Assembly (NCBI RefSeq): GCF_003853645.1
Contig: NZ_QTPO01000016.1
Location: forward strand, 1 to 64,000
DNA from: Burkholderia sp. Bp9143
GTDB lineage: Bacteria; Pseudomonadota; Gammaproteobacteria; Burkholderiales; Burkholderiaceae
Reading direction: 5' to 3'
DNA length: 64,000 nt
Shown: positions 25,416-34,633 of the stretch, piece after piece
Position numbering within the stretch: position 1 is the stretch's first letter
How the letters are laid out: every line of letters starts with the position of its first letter
The notes under the pieces: model-generated
What the model saw: only the letters and a program-made list of their open reading frames with translations
The model's database searches: none
Told to the model about the DNA's origin: nothing
Translations under genes and position numbers: made by a program

Positions 25416-26999
25416 TCAGGCGTTCCACCACACGTGCTCGGCGAACATGAAGCCCATCATCCCGCCGGTCGGGATCGAGCCGAGGCCCGCGAGCCGCTTG
25501 TCGTAGCCGTCGAGGAAGCTGATGAAGGCCGGGATGCCGATCCGGCACTGCTGCGCGACGAGCACCTGCATGTCGCCGTACATCTGCTTGCGCTTCGCAT
25601 CGTCGGTTTCCGAGCGCGCGGCGAGCAGCAACTGGTCGAACTTCGGGTTCTTCCAGCCCGACTCGTTCCACGGCGCATCCGACTTGAAGAACTGCGTGAA
25701 CACCACGTCGGCGCTCGAGCGCGGGTTGATGTTGCCGAAGCCGAGCGGATGCTTCATCCAGTGGTTCGACCAGTAGCCGTCGGGCGACACGCGGTTCACC
25801 TGCAGGTTCAGCCCGATCTTCTGGCCGGCCTGCTGCAGCAGCACGGCCATCTCGATCGACCCGTTCGCATCCGACGTCGCATAGATCGGCGGCAGCGCGG
25901 CGCCCAGTGCGCCGGCCTTCTGGAACAGGAACTTCGCCTTGTCCGGATCGTGCGGCCGCTGCGGCAGCGACGCGTTGAAGTAGCGATGCCCGGGCGGAAT
26001 CGGCTGGTCGTTGCCGATCACCGCGTAGCCGCGGAACACGGCCGAGCGGATCTGCTCGCGATCGAACAGGTACTTCATGCCTTCGACGAAATCGGGGTTC
26101 GCGGTCAGCGGGTTGTCGCTGCGCATGATCAGGTCGGTATAGAGCCCCGACTTGGTTTCCTTCAGCGCATAGCCCGGCGTCGACGCGACCCGCTGCGTCG
26201 AGCGCGGATCGATCGCGTTGATCAGGTGCACGTCGCCGGACAGCAGCGCGTTCAGGCGCGCGGCGCTGTCGCTGATGCCGATCAGCTCGATCTCGTCGAG
26301 ATACGGCATCCCCGGCTTGAAGTAGCTGTCGTTGCGCACGCCGATGGTCGATACGCCCGGCTTGAACGACTTCAGCTTGTACGGGCCGCAGCCGATGCCG
26401 GTGCTGAAGTCGGTCGTGCCATCCTTGACGATCACGAGCTGCGGCGTCGCGAGGATCACCGGCAGATCGGCGTTCGCGCTGGCGAGCGTGAGCGTGACTT
26501 CGTCCGGGCCGCTCGCCTTCGCATCGGCGAACTGGTCGGCGAGCGGCTTGACTTTCGACGCGGTGGCCGCGTTCTTGTGGCGCATCAGCGAATACACCAC
26601 GTCGGCCGGTGCGACCGGTTTCCCGTCGTGGAACGTGACGCCCTTGCGCAGCTTGATGATCCACGTCTTCGCGTCGGTCGTCTGCAGCGACTCCGCGAGA
26701 TTCATCTGCGGCGTCAGGCTCGCATCGAGCTGCGTGAGGCCGCTGTAGAACATGAAGAAGCGAATGTAGTCGGCGCCCGTCGAGCCCTTGGCCGGGTCGA
26801 GCGTATCGGCCGTCGAACTCGATTCGTTCGCGACCCGGATCTTGCCGCCGCGCTTCGGCGCGGGCGCGGCGAACGCGGATTGCATGCCGGTCAGCAGGCC
26901 GCCGCCACCGACGGCCATCATGCCGCTCGCCGCCATGACCCGCATCATGTCGCGGCGCGTGATGCCGCCCTTGCCGCCGTTGTCGATATCGTCGCTCAT
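25416..26999 (-). CDS. Periplasmic solute-binding protein of the peptide/opine ABC transporter (SBP_bac_5)
   Basis: This 527-residue protein has a Tat-like signal (GITRRDMMRVMAASGMM...AFAAP). The mature part has the family-5 landmarks: ESLQTTDAKTWIIKLRKGVTFHDGKPVAPADVVYSL, FSTGIGCGPYKLKSFKPG, EGMKYLFDREQI and a WNESGWKNPKFDQLL stretch near the end. It captures the ligand, probably a peptide or an amine/amide, in the periplasm and feeds the following permeases. The ATG at 26999 has AGGAG 8 nt upstream; the upstream frame to 27110 is not part of the protein. It is the first gene of the importer operon and is preceded by a long control region with dual-box element B. Confidence 0.92.
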   Translation of the reverse strand: MSDDIDNGGKGGITRRDMMRVMAASGMMAVGGGGLLTGMQSAFAAPAPKRGGKIRVANESSSTADTLDPAKGSTGADYIRFFMFYSGLTQLDASLTPQMNLAESLQTTDAKTWIIKLRKGVTFHDGKPVAPADVVYSLMRHKNAATASKVKPLADQFADAKASGPDEVTLTLASANADLPVILATPQLVIVKDGTTDFSTGIGCGPYKLKSFKPGVSTIGVRNDSYFKPGMPYLDEIELIGISDSAARLNALLSGDVHLINAIDPRSTQRVASTPGYALKETKSGLYTDLIMRSDNPLTANPDFVEGMKYLFDREQIRSAVFRGYAVIGNDQPIPPGHRYFNASLPQRPHDPDKAKFLFQKAGALGAALPPIYATSDANGSIEMAVLLQQAGQKIGLNLQVNRVSPDGYWSNHWMKHPLGFGNINPRSSADVVFTQFFKSDAPWNESGWKNPKFDQLLLAARSETDDAKRKQMYGDMQVLVAQQCRIGIPAFISFLDGYDKRLAGLGSIPTGGMMGFMFAEHVWWNA

Positions 27000-27695
27000 C
27001 CGAACTGCTCCTGACTGTGGAAAGTGGGGGTCTGGGGTCCAGCGTGGTTCGAGAATCCCGCCGCGTCCGCCTGCTGGTGGCGGGTGCGACGTCGTGCGCA
27101 TTGAGTTCATTTAAGCATCGCCAAAATGCGGTTTGTCGCGATTCGGGGCGGCCGCACGATACGATTCGACCGTTTTGGGCCGCCTGCGCAGCATGATTTG
27201 CTGCGCGCCCACGCGTACCGCCGTTTGCTCGATGCCACGTCGCGACGACTGCGCAACACGTACGCGACGAAGGCAATCGTAAAGTGATGCACGCGGCAGA
27301 TTGCACCGACAAAATTGGCGGTTCGGCATCCAAAGCGCGTTCGGCTCGCGCAAACCGCATGTTTGCGTGGAATGCGCGCGCGCGGCCCGCGGCGGCCGAA
27401 ACGACCGGAACGCCGCGCGCGCCTGCGACGACGGGTGCCGGCCGCGAGGATGCCCGGCGCATGAAAGGTCAGGAGATTGCCGCTGGATCGAAGCGGCTTT
27501 GCCGGACAACAGGAATATGGCCGGATGACCCGACGCCGGGCGCGAACCCGTGGCGGGCCATCCGGCCGCGATTCCCTGCCGCGACGCGGTCGACGCCGGC
27601 CTGTTCGCACGCACGCCGGACACATGCCGGCGTGGCTTCACGGAGGCGACGCGATATCGTTGGCGGGTGCCGGCACGCTGCCGTCAACGCGGCCG
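27000..27695. other. Long intergenic region upstream of the ABC importer operon
   Basis: These 696 bases lie between the chemoreceptor stop and the solute-binding protein start, both on the minus strand. The open frames within are low-complexity and give no recognisable protein. Besides dual-box element B (27110-27193), another CAAAA motif with a similar flank occurs near 27310. It probably serves as the promoter and control region for the importer. Confidence 0.55.
27110..27193 (-). promoter_or_regulatory. Dual-box control element B upstream of the ABC importer operon
   Basis: Box 1 (27110-27145) starts TTTAAGCATCGCCAAAATGC; box 2 (27163-27193) contains CGACCGTTTTGGGC and GCGCAGCA. Order, orientation and the 60-bp offset match element A at 21412-21495, and a single related box set lies at 30170-30223. 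Confidence 0.5.
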
Positions 27696-29234
27696 TCAGG
27701 CAGCCAGCCGGAACACCGATACGGCGGCCCGCAAGCGTGCGGCCTGTTCATCCAGCGAGGACGCCGCAGCGGCGGCCTGCTCCACCAGCGCGGCGTTCTG
27801 CTGGGTGACTTCGTCCATTTGCGTGACCGCCTTGCCGATCTGTTCGATGCCGGTGCTTTGCTCGGCGGATGCCGCGGAGATCTCGCCCATGATGTCGGCC
27901 ACCCGGTCGATCGAGCGGACGATCTCCGTCATGCGTGCGCCCGCTGTCTCGACGAGCCGGCTGCCGCTGCCGACCCGCTCGACCGACGCCTCGATCAATC
28001 CCTTGATGTCCTTCGCCGCCGCCGCGCTGCGTTGCGCGAGCGAGCGGACCTCCGAGGCCACGACGGCGAACCCGCGGCCTTCCTCGCCGGCCCGCGCGGC
28101 CTCGACCGCGGCATTGAGCGCGAGAATGTTCGTCTGGAACGCGATGCTTTCGATCACGACGGTAATGTCGGCGATCCGTACCGACCCGTCCGAAATCTGC
28201 CGCATCGTTTCGACGACCTCCTGCACGGCGGCACCGCCGAGTTCGGTCGCCTCCTTGGCGTGGGTCACGAGCGCATTCGCCTGACGTGCATTGTCGGCAT
28301 TCTGCTTAACGGTCGAGGTGATCTGTTCCATGCTGGCGGCCGTTTCCTGCAGCGACGCGGCCTGTTCCTCCGTGCGCTGCGACAGGTCCAGATTGCCTTG
28401 CGCGATCTCGCCGGTGCCGATGGCGATCGAGTGCGTCGTGGCCTGGATGTCGGCGATGGTCTCGGTCAGGCGCGCCTTCATGTCGCCGAGCGCGACGAGC
28501 AGGCTGCCCGGCGCGGCTTGCGCCGTATCGAATTCGATGTCGAGTTCGCCGGCGGCGATGCGGGCCGCAATGTGCGTCGCATGCGCTGGCTCGCCGCCCA
28601 GCGTGCGCCGAACGCTGCGCAGCACACCCCACGCGATCGCCGCGAGCGCGGTGGCGATGACGAGCGTGATGGCGCCCAGCACCAGCGCGAGCCGGTTGAA
28701 CGCCGCGTCGATGTCGTCGTAGAAGAAGCCCGTCCCGATCCACCAGTTCCAGTCCGGAATGGCGACCACGCCCTGGAGTTTCGGCTCCGCGTCCGCGTCG
28801 GGACTGCGCTTGACCAGCACGTCGACGAGCGCGAAATGCGCCGCCGCCATCCCGGCGCGGTACGCCTCGCTGTCGGTCAGGCCGCTGGTCGTGCGGTTGC
28901 CCTTGGCGCGGGTGCCGATGAACTTCGCGTTCGGGTGCACGAGATTGACACCGTCGGACGTCGTGACCCAGTAGTAGCTCTTCGAATTCGCGTTGAGCGC
29001 CGACAGCGCGGCCTTGGCCTGCTGCTGGGCCTGGTCCTGGGTCAGCGTACCGCTCGCCTGCTGCGCACGGTACGAATCGACCAGATGCTCGGCTTTGGTC
29101 AGAAGAATGACGATCTCTTCACGACGGCTGTCGATCAGCGCATCGCGCAGCGTGTGCAACGACAGCGCGGCGAGCAATACGACGCCGAGCAGCGCCGCGG
29201 CGACGAGCATCAGCAGTTTCGTGGACAACTTCAT
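27696..29234 (-). CDS. Methyl-accepting chemotaxis protein with periplasmic Cache-type sensor
   Basis: This 512-residue protein has a first membrane helix at about 7-29, a periplasmic domain of about 150 residues resembling a single Cache domain ([40 protein letters not shown]), a second helix at about 187-208, then a HAMP-like linker. The signalling domain carries the highly conserved tip region [18 protein letters not shown] and [17 protein letters not shown]. It controls CheA and so swimming behaviour. No C-terminal NWETF-type tether is present. GAGAGG precedes the ATG. Its place upstream of the importer genes suggests it senses the imported compound or a related one (inference). Confidence 0.93.
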   Translation of the reverse strand: MKLSTKLLMLVAAALLGVVLLAALSLHTLRDALIDSRREEIVILLTKAEHLVDSYRAQQASGTLTQDQAQQQAKAALSALNANSKSYYWVTTSDGVNLVHPNAKFIGTRAKGNRTTSGLTDSEAYRAGMAAAHFALVDVLVKRSPDADAEPKLQGVVAIPDWNWWIGTGFFYDDIDAAFNRLALVLGAITLVIATALAAIAWGVLRSVRRTLGGEPAHATHIAARIAAGELDIEFDTAQAAPGSLLVALGDMKARLTETIADIQATTHSIAIGTGEIAQGNLDLSQRTEEQAASLQETAASMEQITSTVKQNADNARQANALVTHAKEATELGGAAVQEVVETMRQISDGSVRIADITVVIESIAFQTNILALNAAVEAARAGEEGRGFAVVASEVRSLAQRSAAAAKDIKGLIEASVERVGSGSRLVETAGARMTEIVRSIDRVADIMGEISAASAEQSTGIEQIGKAVTQMDEVTQQNAALVEQAAAAASSLDEQAARLRAAVSVFRLAA

Positions 29235-29440
29235 GCGTGGGGCCTCTCGATATTAACCGTTCGGTACATATATCGACGCGAGGCGGCCCCGCCTTGAACG
29301 GCTCAGTATCGGTAATTACCCTCGATTCGTGCGCTGATCGCACGCTTGACGGGAAAGCGGCCGGCGCGGTCGCTCTCCGTGGATGGGCATGCCGCGTGAC
29401 CGTGTGCGTGCGGCACGCGGCACATGCCCGCGAGCCGCGC

Positions 29441-30109
29441 TTACAGCCCGAGTTGCGTCGCGAGATGGCCGATGTCCGACACCTCGTAGTAGTTGTAGAA
29501 CGGCGTGCCCGGCTCGTGGCCGCGGTTCACGAACGCCTTGTGCTTGATCCCGAGATCCTCGGCCGTCATCAGGTCGTAGCGCAGGCTCGACGACACGTGC
29601 AGCACGTCCTCCGGCTTGCAGCCGAGCTTGCCGAACATGTATTCGAAGCCCTGCATCCGCGGCTTGTACGACTGCGCCTGCTGCGCGGTGAACACCGCAT
29701 GGAACGGCGCGCCGAGCTTGTCGACGTTGCTCATGATCTGGTCGTCCGACGCGTTGGACAGGATCACCAGCTTGTACTTCTTCGCCAGCCGCGACAGGCC
29801 GGCCGGCACGTCCGGATGCGGGCCCCACGTCGGCACCGCGTGATAGAAGCGTTCGGCCTCGGCTTCGTCGAACGTCACGCCGACCCGCGCGCAGGTGCGG
29901 CGGACCGCGTTGACGACGACGTCGCGATACGGCTTCCATGCGCCGAGCACCTCGTCCAGGCGATACGCGGCGAATGCGCGCACGAACGCCTCCATCGCGA
30001 CCGGCGACAGCCGGTCCGCATAGATTTCGCGCGCCGTCTCGGCCATCCGGAAATGGGTCAGCGTGCCGTAGCAATCGAACGTGATGAACTTCGGTTCAAA
30101 CTGGATCAT
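29441..30109 (-). CDS. Haloacid dehalogenase-like hydrolase (type II 2-haloacid dehalogenase family)
   Basis: This 222-residue protein has the HAD motif I Asp in ITFDCYGTLTHF, motif II Ser in VILSNASDDQ, motif III Lys in QSYKPRMQGFEYM and motif IV Asp in SSSLRYDLMTAEDLGI. The residue set and length fit L-2-haloacid dehalogenases, but many relatives act as phosphatases, so the substrate is not certain. AGGA lies about 8 nt before the ATG at 30109; a longer frame to 30457 lacks support. It is divergent from the GNAT gene. Confidence 0.85.
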   Translation of the reverse strand: MIQFEPKFITFDCYGTLTHFRMAETAREIYADRLSPVAMEAFVRAFAAYRLDEVLGAWKPYRDVVVNAVRRTCARVGVTFDEAEAERFYHAVPTWGPHPDVPAGLSRLAKKYKLVILSNASDDQIMSNVDKLGAPFHAVFTAQQAQSYKPRMQGFEYMFGKLGCKPEDVLHVSSSLRYDLMTAEDLGIKHKAFVNRGHEPGTPFYNYYEVSDIGHLATQLGL

Positions 30110-30588
30110 GGTGACGTCCTGTCGGTGTGAAGCCCCGGCAGGGCCGGGGACGGGCTGGGTTGTACGAAATTGAATCAGGGCAAAAAGTCGTTCGCGCATC
30201 GTTCGGCGCCGGTCAAAACGCAGAATCACCGCGTGTTGGGCGCGCTGCACGGCACGATCTGCGGTGCGATTCCGTGCGGTGCGCTCCGGCCGGCCGACCG
30301 GTCTCGCGAAACCGCGACGCGCGTGGCCGGCACGGCCGCGACGCGGTGCGGCGCGGCAGCGAGCGGCGCGCCACCCTGCTTCCATCGTACTGTCGTTCAT
30401 GCGGCAGAAGCTGCCGGGATGACGGGCCGACGCGGCACGATCCGCGCGTTCGCGCACGCCGATCGAGCGGGTTTGCGTCGATCTCTCTCGCGCGCCCGCC
30501 GCCGCCGGAAAACAGGCGAATCGTCCTATCCGCGCCGCACTGGCGCTGGCAGAGTCGATACGTCATTCCTACCCATCCGGAGTCCGGC
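30110..30588. other. Divergent intergenic region between HAD and GNAT genes
   Basis: These 479 bases contain no gene I can support. They include a pair of CAAAA boxes at 30170-30223 and otherwise GC-rich sequence. Long frames crossing it are spurious extensions of the flanking genes. Confidence 0.55.
30170..30223. promoter_or_regulatory. Control element C between divergent HAD and GNAT genes
   Basis: Two CAAAA cores lie about 31 bp apart: GGGCAAAAAGTCG (30178-30190) and CCGGTCAAAACGCAG (30209-30223). The second matches box 1 of element A at TCAAAA-N-GC and again at the distal CCGCG 15 bp on. It is a weaker member of the set found at 21412 and 27110. Confidence 0.4.
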
Positions 30589-31449
30589 GTGTCCGACCTC
30601 AATTCTTCCAGCACGCTTACCTATCGCACGTTCGCCGAAACCGACCTGCCCGCCGCACATCGTCTGTCGGAGGCGGTCAAGTGGCCGCACCGGCTCGACG
30701 ACTGGCGCTTCGCGTACCAGCTCGGCAGCGGCTTCGTCGCCGAAGACGAAACCGGCATCGTCGGCACCGCGCTCGGCTGGTGCTTCGGCGAGTCGCATGC
30801 ATCGCTCGGCATGGTGATCGTGTCGCCCGAGCGCCAGGGCCGCGGCATCGGCCGCGAACTGCTCACGCGCGTCGTCGACAGTCTCGGCGCACGCACGATC
30901 TTCCTGCATGCGACGCCGTCCGGCGAACCGCTCTATGTGAAGTTCGGCTTCGAAGCGATCGGCACGATCGACCAGCATCAGGGCGCCGCGTTCCAGCCAC
31001 CGCTGATCTCGCTGCCGCCCGGCGAGCGCCTGCGGCCGCTCGGCACCAACGACGGCCCGCGTCTCGCCGCGCTCGCCTCGCGCGCGGCCGGCTACCCGCG
31101 CGATGCGGTGATCGACGCGCTGCTCGACGTCGCCAACGGGATCGCACTCGATCGCGACGGCGAACTGCTCGGTTTCGCGCTGTTCCGCCGTTTCGGCCGC
31201 GGCCACGTGATCGGCCCGGTGATCGCACCGGACGCGCTGCGCGCGCAGGCGCTGATCAGCCACTGGCTCGCGCTGCACGAAGGCATGTTCGTGCGTCTCG
31301 ACGTGCCGGGCGACAGCGGGCTGTCGGACTGGCTGCAGGGGCTCGGCCTGCCGCGCGTCGATACCGTCGTCGCGATGGCGCGCGGCGCGGTGCCTGCCCG
31401 CGATCCGGCACTGCGCGCGTTCGCGATCGTCAACCAGGCGCTCGGCTGA
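30589..31449 (+). CDS. GNAT-family N-acetyltransferase, two-domain
   Basis: This 286-residue protein has an N-terminal GNAT domain (about 10-135) with motif A as GMVIVSPERQGRGIGRELL, containing the acetyl-CoA pyrophosphate loop RQGRGIG, and a later PLYVKFGFEAIG segment. The C-terminal half (about 150-280) is a degenerate second GNAT-like unit (GELLGFALFRRFGRGHVIGPVIAPD). It starts with GTG at 30589, with GGAG 6 nt upstream, which decides the start. It precedes the GhrA-like gene by 12 bp, so the two are likely cotranscribed. The acceptor is unknown; an amine or amino acid fits the neighbourhood. Confidence 0.83.
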   Translation: MSDLNSSSTLTYRTFAETDLPAAHRLSEAVKWPHRLDDWRFAYQLGSGFVAEDETGIVGTALGWCFGESHASLGMVIVSPERQGRGIGRELLTRVVDSLGARTIFLHATPSGEPLYVKFGFEAIGTIDQHQGAAFQPPLISLPPGERLRPLGTNDGPRLAALASRAAGYPRDAVIDALLDVANGIALDRDGELLGFALFRRFGRGHVIGPVIAPDALRAQALISHWLALHEGMFVRLDVPGDSGLSDWLQGLGLPRVDTVVAMARGAVPARDPALRAFAIVNQALG

Positions 31450-31461
31450 ACGACACGCACG

Positions 31462-32388
31462 ATGAGCTTTCTCTACAAGGCCGACCCGGTGCGCGGCGCG
31501 CAATGGGCGCAGCGCTTCGCGCAACAGGCGCCCGACCTCGCGTTCCGGATCTGGCCGGACCTCGGCGATCCTGAGACCGTCCGCTATCTCGCCACATGGC
31601 AACCGCCCGACGACCCGGTCGCGCTGCTGCCGAATCTCGAGATCGTGTTTTCGGTCGGCGCCGGCATCGATCAGTTCGACCTGTCGCGCGTGCCCGCGCA
31701 CATTCCGGTCGTGCGGATGATCGAGCCCGGCATCGTCGAAGGGATGGTCGAATACGTGACGCAGGCCGTGCTGGCGATCCATCGCGACCTGTTCGACTAT
31801 GCGGCCCAGCAGCGTGAGCAGGTGTGGCGCGAGAAGCCCGTGCGCGCGGCCGCGTCGCGACGCATCGGCGTGCTCGGGCTCGGCACGCTCGGCCAGGCCG
31901 TGCTCGACACGCTGCGGCGCTTCGGTTTCCCGTGCGCCGGCTGGAGCCGCACGCCGCGCACGCTCGACGGCATCGACTGCTACGCGGGCGACGCGGCGCT
32001 CGACGCGTTCCTGGCGCGCACCGACATCCTGATCTGCCTGCTGCCGCTCACCGACGGCACGCGCGGCCTGCTCGGCGCGCGCGTGTTCGACGCGCTGCCG
32101 GCCGGCGCGTCGCTCGTGCAGGTCGGGCGCGGCCCGCAGCTCGATGCGGCCGCGCTGCTCGCCGCGCTCGACGGCGGCCGCCTCGACAGCGCGATCCTCG
32201 ACGTGACGGACCCGGAGCCGTTGCCGGCCGGCCACCCGTTCTGGACGCATCCGCGCATTCGCATCACGCCGCACATTGCGAGCGCGACGCGGCCCGACAC
32301 CGCGGTCGACGCCGTGCTCGCGAACCTCGCGCGCCATCGCGCGGGCCAGCCGATGATCGGCGTCGTCGATCGCACACGCGGGTACTGA
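31462..32388 (+). CDS. 2-hydroxyacid dehydrogenase (glyoxylate/hydroxypyruvate reductase A-like)
   Basis: This 308-residue protein has the NAD(P)-binding motif IGVLGLGTLGQAV, a catalytic Arg in VQVGRGPQLD, an acidic residue in DVTDPEPLP and the catalytic His in ITPHIASATRPDT, in the order of D-2-hydroxyacid dehydrogenases. Length and the LxFRIWPD-like N-terminus match the GhrA subgroup, which reduces glyoxylate and hydroxypyruvate. It lies between an acetyltransferase and an aminotransferase, and could reduce an alpha-keto product of transamination (inference). Confidence 0.87.
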   Translation: MSFLYKADPVRGAQWAQRFAQQAPDLAFRIWPDLGDPETVRYLATWQPPDDPVALLPNLEIVFSVGAGIDQFDLSRVPAHIPVVRMIEPGIVEGMVEYVTQAVLAIHRDLFDYAAQQREQVWREKPVRAAASRRIGVLGLGTLGQAVLDTLRRFGFPCAGWSRTPRTLDGIDCYAGDAALDAFLARTDILICLLPLTDGTRGLLGARVFDALPAGASLVQVGRGPQLDAAALLAALDGGRLDSAILDVTDPEPLPAGHPFWTHPRIRITPHIASATRPDTAVDAVLANLARHRAGQPMIGVVDRTRGY

Positions 32389-32552
32389 TGCGCTGACGCG
32401 CTCCCGGCCCGCGGGACGCGCAGCAGAAAATGCCGAAGCGCCCCGTGCAAACGCCGCTTTCGTACGTTTCAGGCCGCAAATTGAAGACGCGCTCGGATTT
32501 CTCGCCCGGTAGCATGAACTCACGCTGACACCCGACGAGAGTCCTCCCCGAC

Positions 32553-33953
32553 ATGAACCAAGCCGCGCTGATCGAAGCCGATCGTCAACACCTGATCCAC
32601 CCTGTCGTCAACTATCGTGCGCACGAGGCGCGCGGCGTCACCGTGCTCGAATCCGCGGACGGCGTGTTCCTGCGCGACGCCGACGGCCACACGCTGCTCG
32701 ATGCGTTCTCGGGCCTGTGGTGCGTGAACGTCGGCTACGGCCGCGACAGCATCGTGAAGGCCGCCGCCGAGCAGATGACGAAGCTGCCCTACGCGACCGG
32801 CTATTTCCATTTCGGCTCGCAACCCGCGATCGAGCTGGCCGAACGGCTCGCGGCACTGGCGCCGCCGTCGCTGAACCGCGTGTACTTCACGCTCGGCGGC
32901 TCGGATGCGATCGACTCCGCGGTGCGCTTCATCACGCATTATTTCAACGCGACCGGCCGTCCGTCGAAGAAGCAGATGATCGCGCTCGAGCGCGGCTATC
33001 ACGGCTCGTCGTCGATCGGCGCCGGCCTCACCGCGCTGCCCGCGTTCCACCGTCACTTCGACCTGCCGCGCGCGGACCAGCATCACATCCCGTCGCCCTA
33101 CCCGTATCGCCACCCGCTCGGCGACGATCCGCAGGCGCTGATCGCCGCGTCGGTCGCCGCGCTCGAGGCGAAAGTCGCCGAACTCGGCGCGGACAATGTC
33201 GCGGCCTTCTTCTGCGAGCCCGTGCAGGGTTCGGGCGGCGTGATCGTGCCGCCGGCCGGCTGGCTGAAGGCGATGCGCGACGCGTGCCGGCGCCTCGGCA
33301 TCCTGTTCGTCGCCGACGAGGTGATCACCGGCTTCGGCCGCACCGGCCCGCTGTTCGCGTGCGAGGCCGAGCAGGTCGATCCGGACCTGATGACCGTCGC
33401 GAAGGGGCTGACCGCCGGCTATGCGCCGATGGGCGCGGTGCTGATGTCCGATGAGATCTACGAAGGGATCGCGGGCAACCGCGCCGATTCGCCCGCGGTC
33501 GGCCACGGCTATACGTATTCCGCGCATCCGGTCAGCGCGGCGATCGGCCTCGAGGTGCTGAAGCTCTATCACGAAGGCGGGCTGCTCGCGAACGGCCAGG
33601 CGATGGCGCCGCGTTTCGCCGCGGGGCTCGATGCGCTGCGCGCGCATCCGCTCGTCGGCGACGCCCGTTCGGTCGGCCTGCTCGGCGCGCTCGAACTGGT
33701 CGCCGACAAGGCACGCAAGACGCGCTTCGACCCTGCGCTGAACGTGCCCGACAGGATTGCCGCCGCCGCGTACGCGAACGGCGTGGTGTTTCGCGCATTC
33801 GGCGACGGCGTGCTCGGTTTCGCGCCGGCGCTGAGCTTCACCGCGGGCGAGTTCGACCTGATGTTCGAACGCGTGCGCAAGACGCTCGACGACGTGCTGG
33901 CCGACGCGGGCGTGCAGCGCGCGCTCGACGCCGCGCACGCGCAGCCGGCCTGA
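32553..33953 (+). CDS. Class III (omega) aminotransferase, PLP-dependent
   Basis: This 466-residue protein has the class III pattern: LLDAFSGLWCVNVGYG near the start, a YATGYFHFGS region, ALERGYHGSSSIGAGLT, the cofactor Asp in LFVADEVITGFGRTG, and the PLP Lys in TVAKGLTAGYAPMGAV. This subgroup includes putrescine-pyruvate and beta-alanine-pyruvate aminotransferases that move the terminal amino group of omega-amino compounds to pyruvate. A downstream semialdehyde dehydrogenase gene would oxidise the aldehyde formed. The gene is followed by an Lrp/AsnC regulator. Confidence 0.9.
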   Translation: MNQAALIEADRQHLIHPVVNYRAHEARGVTVLESADGVFLRDADGHTLLDAFSGLWCVNVGYGRDSIVKAAAEQMTKLPYATGYFHFGSQPAIELAERLAALAPPSLNRVYFTLGGSDAIDSAVRFITHYFNATGRPSKKQMIALERGYHGSSSIGAGLTALPAFHRHFDLPRADQHHIPSPYPYRHPLGDDPQALIAASVAALEAKVAELGADNVAAFFCEPVQGSGGVIVPPAGWLKAMRDACRRLGILFVADEVITGFGRTGPLFACEAEQVDPDLMTVAKGLTAGYAPMGAVLMSDEIYEGIAGNRADSPAVGHGYTYSAHPVSAAIGLEVLKLYHEGGLLANGQAMAPRFAAGLDALRAHPLVGDARSVGLLGALELVADKARKTRFDPALNVPDRIAAAAYANGVVFRAFGDGVLGFAPALSFTAGEFDLMFERVRKTLDDVLADAGVQRALDAAHAQPA

Positions 33954-34038
33954 CCGGCCAAGGGAAAGCCGGGCTTGTGGCGGCCATCGTTCGACTCTAA
34001 AGTAACCGGACATTCCATTTTTTCCCTCTCACGTGAAC

Positions 34039-34530
34039 ATGACGGACAGCAAGCTGGATCGCATCGACCTGCGCATCCTCTCCCAGTTGCAAAAGCGCGG
34101 CCGCATGACCAACGTCGAACTGGCCGATGCGGTCGGGCTGTCGCCCAGTCCTTGCCTGATCCGCGTGAAGCGGCTCGAGAAGGCCGGCTACATCGGCGGC
34201 TACGGCGCGCACATCCAGCTCGAGAAACTCGGCGACGTGCAGGTCGTGTTTACCGAAGTCACGCTGGCCGACCACCGGCGCGAGGACTTCGACCGTTTCG
34301 TCGCGGCGATCCGCAACGTCGACGAGATCGTCGAATGCCACCTCGCGAGCGGCGGCTACGACTATCTGCTGAAGTTCATCACGCGCAGCGTGAGCCATTA
34401 CCAGACGATCGTCGAAGGGCTGCTCGAGCAGAACATCGGCATCGAGAAGTACTTCAGTTACGTGATCATCAAGTCGCCGTTCGTCAAACGGCACTACCCG
34501 CTCGAATCGCTGTTCGGCGAACGTCACTGA
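34039..34530 (+). CDS. Lrp/AsnC-family transcriptional regulator
   Basis: This 163-residue protein has an N-terminal winged helix (about 5-60: DRIDLRILSQLQKRGRMTNVELADAVGLSPSPCLIRVKRLEKAGYI) and a C-terminal RAM/AsnC ligand domain (about 70-155: VVFTEVTLADHRREDFDRFV, ASGGYDYLLKFITRS). These proteins form dimers to octamers that wrap DNA and respond to amino acids. The ATG at 34039 is preferred over a GTG at 34033. It sits between the aminotransferase and the GabD-like gene, the usual position of a local regulator, and is a candidate reader of the CAAAA boxes found upstream (inference). Confidence 0.9.
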   Translation: MTDSKLDRIDLRILSQLQKRGRMTNVELADAVGLSPSPCLIRVKRLEKAGYIGGYGAHIQLEKLGDVQVVFTEVTLADHRREDFDRFVAAIRNVDEIVECHLASGGYDYLLKFITRSVSHYQTIVEGLLEQNIGIEKYFSYVIIKSPFVKRHYPLESLFGERH

Positions 34531-34633
34531 CGGACAGCGCGCGGCATCCACGAACGCGGCGGCCCACCCCGCGCGGGGTAGTCGCGCGCCCGCGCCGCCG
34601 CCGTCACCGAATCGCCCCATCCAAGGATCTGTC

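Noticed and set aside
27111..27641. Possible gene between the chemoreceptor and solute-binding protein genes
   Set aside because: The frames show Arg/Pro-rich random-like translation, no ribosome sites and no recognisable domains.
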